From positions 1-10,051 of the forward strand of contig JAGXAV010000041.1 in assembly GCA_018971455.1 (NCBI GenBank): a stretch of DNA of 10,051 nt. The letters run 5' to 3'. The stretch comes from Rhodospirillales bacterium (GTDB taxonomy: Bacteria; Pseudomonadota; Alphaproteobacteria; Acetobacterales; Acetobacteraceae). Shown one piece after another: positions 1-6,737 of this stretch (within the stretch, counting starts at the first letter, position 1; the number at the start of each line of letters is the position of its first letter). The notes beneath the pieces are model-generated. The model saw only the letters and a program-made list of their open reading frames with translations. It was not told where the DNA came from and searched no databases. The translations under genes and the position numbers were made by a program.

Positions 1-1426
1 GGGTGGCGTCCTGCTGGCCGAAGAAATTCTGCACCCGCACCCAGAACCGGTCGGCCAGAATATCGCTGTCGGCGACGAGGACGAGGTTGGCGGGCTTTGC
101 CGTCTGCGCGATGTAGGCCGGCAGATCCGCCACCGGCTTCACGCCCTTGGGCAGCGGCGGCGGGCCGGTGAAGGCCGAATGCAGCACGCCCCGCACGCGC
201 GCGGCGATGACCCGCGGCCCGCCCGCGGGCGTGAAGCCGGCCAGGATCTTCGCCGGGTCGGCCATGGCGCCCACCTCGCTCACCGGCAGCAGGGCCGATT
301 CGGGGCTGGAGCTCAGCAGCGGCGTGAAGCTGATGGGCGCCCCCGGCTTCTTCGCGATGAAGCCGGGCGAGGCGACGGTGATCTGCGTCAGATCGGCGGT
401 GGCCGGATCGTCATGGGCGATACCGTCGCGGATATTGAACCAGGCGACGTAATCCACCGCCTGGACGCGATCATCCGGGCTCGCCTGCACGCGCCAGGCG
501 CCGGTGAGATCGCCCACCACCTTGCCCGGATCGTACTGGATGCCCCAGGCGTCGAAGAGCTTGTGCAGATCGCTCGCCGTGTTCGCGGGCGGCGCCCCGC
601 CCGGCCCCGGCGTGGCCGCCGCCGCCTCGCTGTGCGGATCGACCATCACCATCAGTCGCCCCCCGCGCATGACGAACTGGTCGATGGCATAGAGCGTGGT
701 GTCCGACAGGCCCTGCGCCTGCGCCACCAGCAGCACCTGCACCTTCGGGTCGATCGCCTGCGCATCGAGCGGCACATCCTGCACGGAGAAGCTCTGGCGC
801 AATTGCAGCATGGAGACCCACGGCCCGCCGCCGGGCTGGCCGCGCATCATCATCTGCATGTTGCCCTCGAGCGGCAGGGACGACATCACCCCCAGCACGG
901 GGCGTGTGGGGTTGGACAGCTCGTAGACCAGCCGGGTGAGATCATATTCCAGGAAGCGTTCGCGCCCGGGCTGGAAGAAGGCGATCGTGCGCTCCCCGTC
1001 GAGCAGGTTGGTGCCGGCCAGCCCGAAATAGACCTGCTCGCCCGTCTGATCGATCGGCACGCCCTGCAGCCCGTAGCCCAGGGCCTGATCCTCGGTGGCG
1101 CTGAACGGCTCCGGGTCGAAATATTGCAGCCGCACCATGCCGTGCGACAGCGCGGCGTACTGGCCGAGCATCTCGCGCACATGATCGGCATAGGCCCCGT
1201 AGGAGGGGATGCGGCTGCCGAGCGTGCGCGAATAGTACAGCCGGAGCGTCACCGGCTCCTTCAGCCCGCCCAGCACGGTGCGGGTGCCGGCCGAGAGCGT
1301 GTAGAGGTGCTGCTGCGTGACATCGAGGTGCACGCCCGCCAGCCGGTTGTCGGCCAGCATGTTGACGCCGATGAGGATGGCGGCGACGGCGATGGCGGCG
1401 ATGAACGAGGACCAGATGCGGCGCAT
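1..1426 (-). CDS. GldG-like ABC transporter auxiliary protein (3'-truncated by window edge)
   Basis: This is the auxiliary, substrate-binding-like subunit of a Gld-type ABC system (GldG / ABC_transp_aux family), anchored in the inner membrane with a large soluble domain. About 475 residues are visible and the C-terminus lies beyond the left edge. Residues ~6-25 form a hydrophobic N-terminal membrane segment. LYTLSAGT at 41-48 is typical of the family. FDPEPFSATEDQA follows at 103-115 and a GVP turn at 122-124. The stretch AIDQFVMRGGRLMVMVDP (247-264) is the conserved strand-turn-strand of GldG homologues. The ATG at 1426 lies 3 bases after the permease stop, with an AAGG about 11 bases upstream. 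Family members usually end with a C-terminal membrane helix, which would be off-window. Its role is structural or regulatory within the transporter; the substrate is unknown. The family call is firm, the function is not. Confidence 0.85.
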   Translation of the reverse strand, partial: MRRIWSSFIAAIAVAAILIGVNMLADNRLAGVHLDVTQQHLYTLSAGTRTVLGGLKEPVTLRLYYSRTLGSRIPSYGAYADHVREMLGQYAALSHGMVRLQYFDPEPFSATEDQALGYGLQGVPIDQTGEQVYFGLAGTNLLDGERTIAFFQPGRERFLEYDLTRLVYELSNPTRPVLGVMSSLPLEGNMQMMMRGQPGGGPWVSMLQLRQSFSVQDVPLDAQAIDPKVQVLLVAQAQGLSDTTLYAIDQFVMRGGRLMVMVDPHSEAAAATPGPGGAPPANTASDLHKLFDAWGIQYDPGKVVGDLTGAWRVQASPDDRVQAVDYVAWFNIRDGIAHDDPATADLTQITVASPGFIAKKPGAPISFTPLLSSSPESALLPVSEVGAMADPAKILAGFTPAGGPRVIAARVRGVLHSAFTGPPPLPKGVKPVADLPAYIAQTAKPANLVLVADSDILADRFWVRVQNFFGQQDAT

Positions 1427-1429
1427 GGC

Positions 1430-2161
1430 TCAGTCCGCCTTCTTCTGATCGACGACGAGGATGGAAACGAACAGCCAGAAGCCGATGAAGGAGGCGAAGA
1501 AGATACCGTCGCGCAACGACAGGATGCCGCGGCTGAAACTGTCGAAGCGGGCGGTGATAGAAAGCCGCCGCGCCACCGCCGCCATCACCGGCGCGTTCTT
1601 GGCCAGGAAGTCGGTCACCAGCGGGTAGGCTGCCACCGCGAACAGGAAGCACACGGCCACCGCCACCACGAAGGCGATCACCTGGTTCTTGGTCGCCGCC
1701 GACACCGCCGAGCCGACCGCGAGAAAGCTGCCGGCCACCAGCAGCGCGCCGAGATAGCCGGCGGCGATCACCCCATTATCGGGCGCGCCCAGGTAGTTCA
1801 CCGTGACGACGAAAGGGAAGGTCAGCAGCAGGGCGATCGCGCAGAAGACCCAGGCGGCGAGGAATTTTCCCAGCACCGCCTGCGTCTGGGTGATCGGCAG
1901 GGTAAGCAGCAGCTCGATGGTGCCGAGCCGCCGCTCCTCGGCCCACAGGCGCATGGTGATCGCCGGCACCAGCAGCAGCAGCACCCAGGGGATGAAGTTG
2001 AAGAAGGGTTGCAGGTCGGCCTGGTTGCGGGCGAAGAAATTGCCGAGGTTGAAGGTCAGCACGCCCTGCAGCGCCAGGAAGATGACGATGAACACGACCG
2101 CGACCGGGGTGGCGAAATAGGCGCCCAGCTCGCGCCGGGCGACGATCAGCGTATTGCGCAT
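1430..2161 (-). CDS. ABC-2 type transporter permease, GldF-like
   Basis: This 243-residue integral membrane protein is the permease partner of the ATPase encoded immediately upstream. It has about six hydrophobic segments (near residues 18-38, 56-70, 98-122, 130-152, 158-180 and 217-236). The cytoplasmic motif MRLWAEERRLGTIELLLTLPIT (70-91) is characteristic of GldF-like ABC-2 permeases, as is the N-terminal ARRELGAYFATP (8-19). I chose the ATG at 2161 because it is one base after the ATPase stop (TGA-C-ATG) and starts the conserved MRNTLIVARRELGAYF block. A longer reading to 2245 would add Arg/Pro-rich sequence out of frame over the ATPase C-terminus. The Shine-Dalgarno is weak (GAGG about 11 bases upstream), so translation is probably coupled to the ATPase gene. 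The transport substrate cannot be read from the sequence. Confidence 0.92.
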   Translation of the reverse strand: MRNTLIVARRELGAYFATPVAVVFIVIFLALQGVLTFNLGNFFARNQADLQPFFNFIPWVLLLLVPAITMRLWAEERRLGTIELLLTLPITQTQAVLGKFLAAWVFCAIALLLTFPFVVTVNYLGAPDNGVIAAGYLGALLVAGSFLAVGSAVSAATKNQVIAFVVAVAVCFLFAVAAYPLVTDFLAKNAPVMAAVARRLSITARFDSFSRGILSLRDGIFFASFIGFWLFVSILVVDQKKAD

Positions 2162-2162
2162 G

Positions 2163-2903
2163 TCAGGCGGCCTCGGCGGTGGCGGGCTTCTGGGTGATCT
2201 CGCGGAACACGTCGTCCAGCCGGCCGCTCGGGTGCATGGCCGCAAGTGCCTTCGGCGTCGCGTCGGCGACGATCCTGCCGCGCGCGATGACGATGGCGCG
2301 CGTGCACACGGCGTCCACCTCTTCGAGAATATGCGTGCTGATGATGATGGCCTTCTGCGGCGCCATGCGCGCGATCAGCGTGCGCACCTCATGCTTCTGG
2401 TTGGGGTCGAGCCCGTCGGTCGGCTCGTCGAGCACCAGGACCGGCGGATCGTGCAGCAGCGCGCTGGCCAGACCGACGCGCCGCTTGAACCCCTTGGACA
2501 GCGTCTCCACCGGTTGCAGGCGCACGCCGTCCAGCGTCGTCAGGCTGAGCGCGTGGGCCACCCGGTCGGCCGCCTCGCCGCCATGATAGCCGCGCACCGC
2601 CGCAACGAAACGCAGGAAGCCCAGCACCGTCATTTCGGGATAGGTGGGGGCACCCTCGGGCAGGAAGCCGAGCGAGCGGCGCGCGGCGATCGGCGCTTCC
2701 TGCACGTCATGGCCGCAGATTCGCGCCCGTCCGGCGCTCGGCGTCATGAAGCCCGAGAGCATGCGCATCGTGGTCGACTTGCCTGCGCCGTTGGGCCCGA
2801 GAAACCCCAGCACCTCGCCGCGCTCCACCGCGAAGGACACGTTGTCCACGGCGGTGAAATGGCCGAACCGCTTGGTCAGCCCGTCGATCTCGATCAGCGC
2901 CAA
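2163..2903 (-). CDS. ABC transporter ATP-binding protein, GldA/CcmA-like
   Basis: This 246-residue nucleotide-binding subunit powers the permease encoded next to it. All ABC motifs are present. They are Walker A GPNGAGKST (36-44), the Q-loop region LPEGAPTYPEMTV with Glu83 in the usual Gln position, signature LSKGF (135-139) followed by KRRVGLA, Walker B VLVLDEPTDGLD (155-166), and the H-loop His191 in IISTHILEEVD. The LSKGF signature and the LPEGAP loop are usual for the GldA branch (COG1131), so they are not defects. The only plausible start is TTG at 2903, since there is no in-frame ATG or GTG before the conserved MALIEIDGLTKRFG block; GGGGAG lies 7 bases upstream. It is first of three co-directional genes (ATPase, permease, GldG-like) joined by gaps of 1 and 3 bases. 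The export or import direction and the cargo are unknown. Confidence 0.95.
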   Translation of the reverse strand: MALIEIDGLTKRFGHFTAVDNVSFAVERGEVLGFLGPNGAGKSTTMRMLSGFMTPSAGRARICGHDVQEAPIAARRSLGFLPEGAPTYPEMTVLGFLRFVAAVRGYHGGEAADRVAHALSLTTLDGVRLQPVETLSKGFKRRVGLASALLHDPPVLVLDEPTDGLDPNQKHEVRTLIARMAPQKAIIISTHILEEVDAVCTRAIVIARGRIVADATPKALAAMHPSGRLDDVFREITQKPATAEAA

Positions 2904-2910
2904 CGCCTTG

Positions 2911-2916
2911 CTCCCC
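2911..2916 (-). promoter_or_regulatory. Ribosome-binding site supporting the TTG start of the ABC ATPase
   Basis: GGGGAG on the minus strand is 7 bases upstream of TTG at 2903. It decides the start, because there is no in-frame ATG or GTG between the upstream gap and the conserved N-terminus. Confidence 0.6.
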
Positions 2917-2940
2917 GCCGATTCCCGCCGCCCTGGAATA

Positions 2941-2960
2941 GCGCAATCGCCCGATGGCGC
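2941..2960. promoter_or_regulatory. 20-bp near-perfect palindrome between the molybdoenzyme and ABC operon
   Basis: GCGCAATCGCCCGATGGCGC pairs with itself over eight base pairs out of ten positions: outer GCGC/GCGC, one A-G mismatch, then ATCG/CGAT around a central CC. It lies 38 bases upstream of the ABC ATPase start and 57 bases downstream of the molybdoenzyme stop. It could be an operator for the ABC operon or a hairpin at the 3' end of the upstream transcript. No T-run follows on the minus strand, which argues against a classical intrinsic terminator. Confidence 0.35.
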
Positions 2961-2983
2961 AAGCCGGGGCGGGGCGGGGATGG

Positions 2984-2997
2984 AGGTTGTTTAACCT
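2984..2997. repeat. Small inverted repeat just after the molybdoenzyme stop
   Basis: AGGTT and AACCT form 5-bp arms around a 4-base spacer, starting about 20 bases beyond the molybdoenzyme stop codon on the minus strand. It is short and lacks a following T-run, so it is at most a weak 3'-end hairpin. Chance occurrence is possible. Confidence 0.2.
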
Positions 2998-3016
2998 GCC
3001 CGCAAGGCGTTTCGCG

Positions 3017-5380
3017 TCAGGCCCTGGCCGCCTGGATCATCGCCCACAGCTTTTGCGGCGTCGCCGGCATGTCCACATGGGTGATGCCGAGCGGGGCCAG
3101 CGCATCGACCACGGCATTCATCACCGCCGGCAGCGAGCCCGCGCAGCCCGCCTCGCCGCACCCCTTCGCGCCGAGGCCGTTGGTGCGCGCCGGCACCGGG
3201 TGGCTCTTGAAGTCGAACATCGGTGCCTGGTCGGCGCGCGGCAGGGCGTAGTCCATGTAGCTGCCCGACTGGAGCTGGCCGTCCTCGTCATAGGCCACCG
3301 CCTCGCACAGCGCCTGGCCGATGCCCTGGACGATGCCGCCATGTGCCTGGCCGGCCACCATCAGCGGATTCACCAGCACGCCGAAATCATTGACCATGCT
3401 GTATTTCACCACCGCGGTTTCGCCCGTCTCTGGGTCGATCTCGACCTCGCAGATATGGCAGCCATTGGGGAAGGCACTCGGCGCGCCCTTGAAGACCAGG
3501 CTGGCATCGAGGCTCGCGGGCACGTCCGCCGGCAGATCGATGCCGCCGCGCAGCTTCCCGGCCAGCTCCATGATGCCGATGCCGCGATCGGTGCCGGCGA
3601 TGGCGAAACGCCCGCGCGCGAACTCGATGTCCGACACCGCCGCCTCCAGCACGTGCGCGGCGATGCGCCGGCCCTTCTCGACGACATCGCGCGAGGCCTC
3701 GACGATGGCGTTGCCGCTCTGCATGATCGAGCGCGAGCCGCCAGTGCCGCCGCCGGCGATCAACTGGTCCGAATCGCCCTGCAGCAGATTGATCTTCTCG
3801 AACGGCACGCCGAGCTGATCGACCAGCACCTGGGCAAACGGCGAGGCATGGCCCTGGCCGTAATCCAGCGTGCCGGTGATGATCGTCACCGTGCCGTCCT
3901 CCTCGAAGCGGATGCCGCCCATCTCCGCGCTGGCCGGCGCGGTCACTTCGAGATACTGGCCGATGCCCAGGCCGCGCAGCCTGCCCGCGGCCGTGCTCGC
4001 CGCGCGCCGGGCCGCGTAACCCGCCACGTCGGCCGCGGCCAGCGCCTCGTCGAGAATGGCGGGAAAATCGCCGCTGTCATATTCCATGGTCGAGGGCGCG
4101 GTGTAGGGCATCATGTCCGGGCCGATCTGGTTGCGCCGGCGCAGCTCGACACGGTCGATGCCCATCTCGCGCGCCGCCGTGTCGACCAGCCGCTCCATGT
4201 AGTAATTGCCCTCCGGGCGTCCCGCGCCGCGATAGGCGCCGACCGGGGTGGTGTTGGTGAACATGCAGCGCACGGCGGCATGAATCGCCGGCGTGCGATA
4301 GACGCCGATGATGTTCTTGACGATGTTCATGGTCGGCGGCAGCGTCGTCGAGTTCGACAGATACGCGCCGACATTGCCGAAGCCGGTCACGCGCAGGGCG
4401 AGGAAGTGTCCCTGCGCATCGAGCGCCAGGGCGATGTTGTGGTCATGGTCGCGGCCGTGACTGTCCGAGAGGAAACTCTCGCTGCGCTCATCGGTCCATT
4501 TCACCGGGCGCCCGAGTGCCCGCGCGGCATGCAGGGCGCAGACATATTCCGGATAGCAGGACGCCTTCATGCCGAAGGACCCGCCGACATTGCTGGTCAG
4601 CACCCGCACCTTCGCCGTCTCCACCCCCATCACGGCGGCCACCGCGCCGCGCAGCCCGAACACCCCCTGGCAGCCGACGCGCAGCACATAGCGGCCATCC
4701 GGATCGATTTCGGCAATCGCCGAGCGCGGCTCCATGGCGCAGACGACGACGCGGCTGTTGCGGATGCGCAGCGTGGTCACATGCGCCGCCCGCGCGAACG
4801 CCGCATCGACCAGCTCGGCGTTGCCGAATTTCCAGTCGAGCACGACATTGTCCGGCGCCACGTCGTGCAGCACCGGCGCGCCGGCCGCCGCCGCCTCCGC
4901 GGGCTCGGTCACCGCGGGCAGGGGCTCGATCTCGGCGAACACCGCCTCGGCCGCGTCCTTGGCCTGCTTCGCCGTCTCGGCGATGACGACGGCGATCGGG
5001 TCGCCGACATAGCGCACGCGCCCCTCGGCCAGCGCCCATTGCGCGGGCTTGGGGATCGGCCGGCCGTCATGATTCTGGCCGGTGACATTCGCCGCCATCG
5101 CCTTCACCCCGGCCGCCTTGAGGTCGGCGGCCGTGTAGATCGCCAGGACCCCCGGCATGGCGCGCGCGGCATCGGCATCGAGGCCGGTCAGTGTGCCATG
5201 GGCTACCCGGCTGCGCACCATCACCGCATAGGCCTGGCCCGGCAGATTGAGGTCATCGGTGTAGCGGCCCTCGCCGCGCAGCAGCACGGGGTCCTCCTTG
5301 CGCGAGACCGGCTGGCCGACGGCGAAGCGCCCGGGCATGAGGTCAGGGGCCGGCACGGCCACGTCGAACGGTGCGTTCAT
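3017..5380 (-). CDS. Xanthine dehydrogenase family protein, molybdopterin-binding (CoxL-like) subunit
   Basis: This 787-residue cytoplasmic oxidoreductase subunit binds the molybdenum cofactor and carries the hydroxylation site (COG1529 CoxL/CutL). The Ald_Xan_dh_C-type N-terminal domain (about 20-160) begins GQPVSRKEDPVLLRGEGRYTDD. Then come GGSFGMK (266-272), AYRGAGRPE (382-390), YGQGH (507-511), GGTGGSRS (544-551) and GAKGCGEAG (737-745), in which Glu743 matches the family's catalytic glutamate. The loop reads AYRGAGR, not the AYRCSFR of true form I CO dehydrogenases, so the Cys that binds Cu in CoxL is missing and CO oxidation is unlikely. The substrate is probably an aldehyde, N-heterocycle or other organic compound. 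Length is normal for the family and the gene looks intact. ATG at 5380 has AAGGGA 7 bases upstream. No FAD (CoxM) or 2Fe-2S (CoxS) gene adjoins it; the neighbours are an ABC operon and a divergent membrane protein. Confidence 0.93.
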   Translation of the reverse strand: MNAPFDVAVPAPDLMPGRFAVGQPVSRKEDPVLLRGEGRYTDDLNLPGQAYAVMVRSRVAHGTLTGLDADAARAMPGVLAIYTAADLKAAGVKAMAANVTGQNHDGRPIPKPAQWALAEGRVRYVGDPIAVVIAETAKQAKDAAEAVFAEIEPLPAVTEPAEAAAAGAPVLHDVAPDNVVLDWKFGNAELVDAAFARAAHVTTLRIRNSRVVVCAMEPRSAIAEIDPDGRYVLRVGCQGVFGLRGAVAAVMGVETAKVRVLTSNVGGSFGMKASCYPEYVCALHAARALGRPVKWTDERSESFLSDSHGRDHDHNIALALDAQGHFLALRVTGFGNVGAYLSNSTTLPPTMNIVKNIIGVYRTPAIHAAVRCMFTNTTPVGAYRGAGRPEGNYYMERLVDTAAREMGIDRVELRRRNQIGPDMMPYTAPSTMEYDSGDFPAILDEALAAADVAGYAARRAASTAAGRLRGLGIGQYLEVTAPASAEMGGIRFEEDGTVTIITGTLDYGQGHASPFAQVLVDQLGVPFEKINLLQGDSDQLIAGGGTGGSRSIMQSGNAIVEASRDVVEKGRRIAAHVLEAAVSDIEFARGRFAIAGTDRGIGIMELAGKLRGGIDLPADVPASLDASLVFKGAPSAFPNGCHICEVEIDPETGETAVVKYSMVNDFGVLVNPLMVAGQAHGGIVQGIGQALCEAVAYDEDGQLQSGSYMDYALPRADQAPMFDFKSHPVPARTNGLGAKGCGEAGCAGSLPAVMNAVVDALAPLGITHVDMPATPQKLWAMIQAARA

Positions 5381-5387
5381 GGAAATA

Positions 5388-5393
5388 TCCCTT
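5388..5393 (-). promoter_or_regulatory. Ribosome-binding site of the molybdoenzyme gene
   Basis: AAGGGA on the minus strand is 7 bases upstream of ATG at 5380. It supports that start over the internal Met at codon 15. Confidence 0.55.
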
Positions 5394-5394
5394 G

Positions 5395-5460
5395 GGCTGC
5401 CACCCTATGGTGGGGATGGATTGCAGCCGGTAAAGTGAAGGCGGATCCGCAATTCTGCAA
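5395..5460. promoter_or_regulatory. Divergent intergenic region with nested inverted repeats
   Basis: This 100-base gap (5381-5480) must hold promoters for the molybdoenzyme (minus) and the YciB-like gene (plus). It contains an outer inverted repeat GGCTGC (5395-5400) / GCAGCC (5423-5428) and an inner one CCACC (5400-5404) / GGTGG (5409-5413). There is also a perfect 10-bp palindrome GCGGATCCGC (5441-5450) and a wider pair TTGCAG (5421-5426) / CTGCAA (5455-5460). I see no convincing -35/-10 pair. Regulator binding is inferred from symmetry and position only, and some of these arms may be chance. Confidence 0.35.
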
Positions 5461-5480
5461 CCGCGCCTCGGGATGTCCGC

Positions 5481-6110
5481 ATGTCGGCTGATCTGCAACT
5501 GGCCGTGACCCTGGTCTTCGAGCTCGGTCCCCTGCTGGTGTTCTGGGGACTCGACCTGACGCTTGGCCTCAAGATCGCCATCGCCGGCACCATGATCTTC
5601 GTCATCGCCGACGCCGTCCGCCGGCATCTGATGCGCGCCGGATTCGATCGCATCTGGCTGCTCGCCGCCGGGATGACGCTGGTGTTCGGCGCGGTCGATC
5701 TCTACGCCAGGACGCCGTTCATGCTGAAATACGAAGCCGTGATCACCAATATCGCCACCGCGGCCGTCTTCGCCCTCAGCATGCGCGGCGCGCGACCGCT
5801 GCTGCAGGAAATCGCCGAGCGGGCGGAACCCGAGGCCTTTGCCCCGCGGCCCGACATCCGCCGGTTCTTCCAGCTTCTGACGCTGGTGTGGGTTGCCTAT
5901 TTCCTGCTCAAGGCGGCCCTTTATTTGTGGCTGGCGCGGATGCTCACGCTTGAGCGCGCAATGGCCGCCCGCACCATCATCGGCACCGCCAGCATGGTGG
6001 GAATGATGGGGCTCAGCATGCAGGGGCGGCGGCTGTTTGCACTGTGCAAGGCCTGGGGCTGGCTGCCCGCCGGCGAAATGGTTCTCGCCGATGATAATAA
6101 TCCCGCATAA
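5481..6110 (+). CDS. Multi-spanning membrane protein, YciB/IspZ (septation protein A)-like
   Basis: This 209-residue inner-membrane protein has about five hydrophobic segments, near residues 8-28, 31-45, 58-74, 86-100 and 128-152, plus a weaker one at 165-181. It resembles the YciB/IspZ family. The N-terminus reads FELGPLLVFWGLD (13-25). A transmembrane block then runs into TLVFGAVDLYARTPFMLKYEAVITN (66-90), which matches the family's FGGLTL...D.FIKWKVTV pattern. RPLLQEI follows at 105-111, then a second half opening with a Trp/Tyr/Phe-rich helix (VWVAYFLLKAALYLW). YciB-family proteins are linked to envelope integrity and cell division; the exact role here is not known. ATG at 5481 has only a weak GGGATG 4 bases upstream, and an overlapping ATG at 5473 is out of frame. 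The hydrophilic tail (AGEMVLADDNNPA) ends at TAA, directly abutting the next convergent gene. Confidence 0.75.
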   Translation: MSADLQLAVTLVFELGPLLVFWGLDLTLGLKIAIAGTMIFVIADAVRRHLMRAGFDRIWLLAAGMTLVFGAVDLYARTPFMLKYEAVITNIATAAVFALSMRGARPLLQEIAERAEPEAFAPRPDIRRFFQLLTLVWVAYFLLKAALYLWLARMLTLERAMAARTIIGTASMVGMMGLSMQGRRLFALCKAWGWLPAGEMVLADDNNPA

Positions 6111-6698
6111 CTAACGGGCGCGCAGCACCCGCAGCGTGATGGCGGGTCGGTGGCCCCGGCCCCCGCCGGCCGAGGCGGCCAGATGCCGCAATTCGCGAAT
6201 CAGCAGGGCCGACACGCCGGCCTGCGCCAGCAGCGCCAGCGTCGGCAGGGCCGGCAAGGCCAGCGCCGCCGGCAGCAGCGCGCTGAGCAGGACGGCGCGG
6301 TCGGCGAAGGCGGTGAGGCCGGCCAGGACGAGAAGGCCGAGCGGCAGCGCCCCGCCGGGGGCGCATCGGCCGAGCAGCACCGCCTCGCCCATCAGCGTCA
6401 GCGCCAGGAGGTGGCGGGCGAGGCGGGCGGGCCGTTCGGCGCGCCAGGCGAGGCTGGCGACGGCGGCGCCGATCACGCCCGGCGCCGCCGGCGCCGCGGG
6501 CCAGGCGGCGAGCAGGGCCGCCATCGCCCAGGCGGCCCGCAGCCCCCACCAGGCGGCCTGCTCACGAAGGTCAAGAAGGGCGCGCGGCGTGGGGCTGGGC
6601 AAATCGGCGGGGTCCGGCGGGCGCCGGCGCGGGGGACCTTTTTTGGGCACCCGCCGCAGGGCAGGACGGCAGCGCGGCATTTTGCGCCCGGCCATCAT
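6111..6698 (-). CDS. Hypothetical membrane protein with Arg/Pro-rich N-terminus
   Basis: I do not recognise this 195-residue protein. Residues 1-40 are basic and proline-rich (KKGPPRRRPPDP at 19-30) and probably cytoplasmic. Four to five short Ala/Leu-rich hydrophobic segments follow, roughly at 52-68, 74-86, 95-112, 117-130 and 136-168. The C-terminal 25 residues are Gly/Arg-rich and end RVLRAR. Reading the minus strand gives believable membrane segments, while the overlapping plus-strand frames give Arg/Gln/Gly-rich shadow sequence. The start could be ATG at 6698 or 6695 (tandem Met), or ATG at 6680; no good Shine-Dalgarno precedes any of them. The gene lies 39 bases after the MFS stop, so it is likely last in the GtrA operon. 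Its TAG stop directly abuts the TAA of the convergent YciB-like gene. An A6 run in codons 19-20 could allow slippage. Real gene: fairly likely; function: unknown. Confidence 0.6.
   Translation of the reverse strand: MMAGRKMPRCRPALRRVPKKGPPRRRPPDPADLPSPTPRALLDLREQAAWWGLRAAWAMAALLAAWPAAPAAPGVIGAAVASLAWRAERPARLARHLLALTLMGEAVLLGRCAPGGALPLGLLVLAGLTAFADRAVLLSALLPAALALPALPTLALLAQAGVSALLIRELRHLAASAGGGRGHRPAITLRVLRAR
6639..6644 (-). other. A6 homopolymer in the hypothetical membrane protein gene
   Basis: On the coding (minus) strand the codons read CCC-AAA-AAA-GGT (Pro-Lys-Lys-Gly). It is the only such A-run I noticed in this GC-rich gene. The phase is not that of a standard -1 heptamer (X-XXY-YYZ), but polymerase slippage is possible. 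Confidence 0.4.
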
Positions 6699-6737
6699 CG
6701 CCCCGGCCGGTAAAGAAAGCCTGAAAATCGCGCCGGA

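Noticed and set aside
179..2197. A 672-codon open frame on the plus strand antisense to the ABC operon
   Set aside because: It reads as Arg/His/Gln/Asp-rich low-complexity sequence with no family motif. The minus strand here encodes three clear ABC components. Long antisense frames are expected when third positions are strongly G/C.
3017..5380. Calling the molybdoenzyme a carbon monoxide dehydrogenase (coxL)
   Set aside because: The active-site loop is AYRGAGR without the Cys of AYRCSFR, and coxM and coxS are absent, so CO oxidation is not supported.
2954..5491. An 845-codon open frame on the plus strand antisense to the molybdoenzyme
   Set aside because: Its composition (His/Arg/Ala/Gly-rich, no domains) is that of a shadow, while the minus strand gives a full-length CoxL-like protein with all motifs.
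6699..6737. Possible terminator between the MFS gene and the hypothetical gene
   Set aside because: There is a CCGGCCGG palindrome but no stable stem followed by a T-run on the minus strand, so I treat the genes as co-transcribed.
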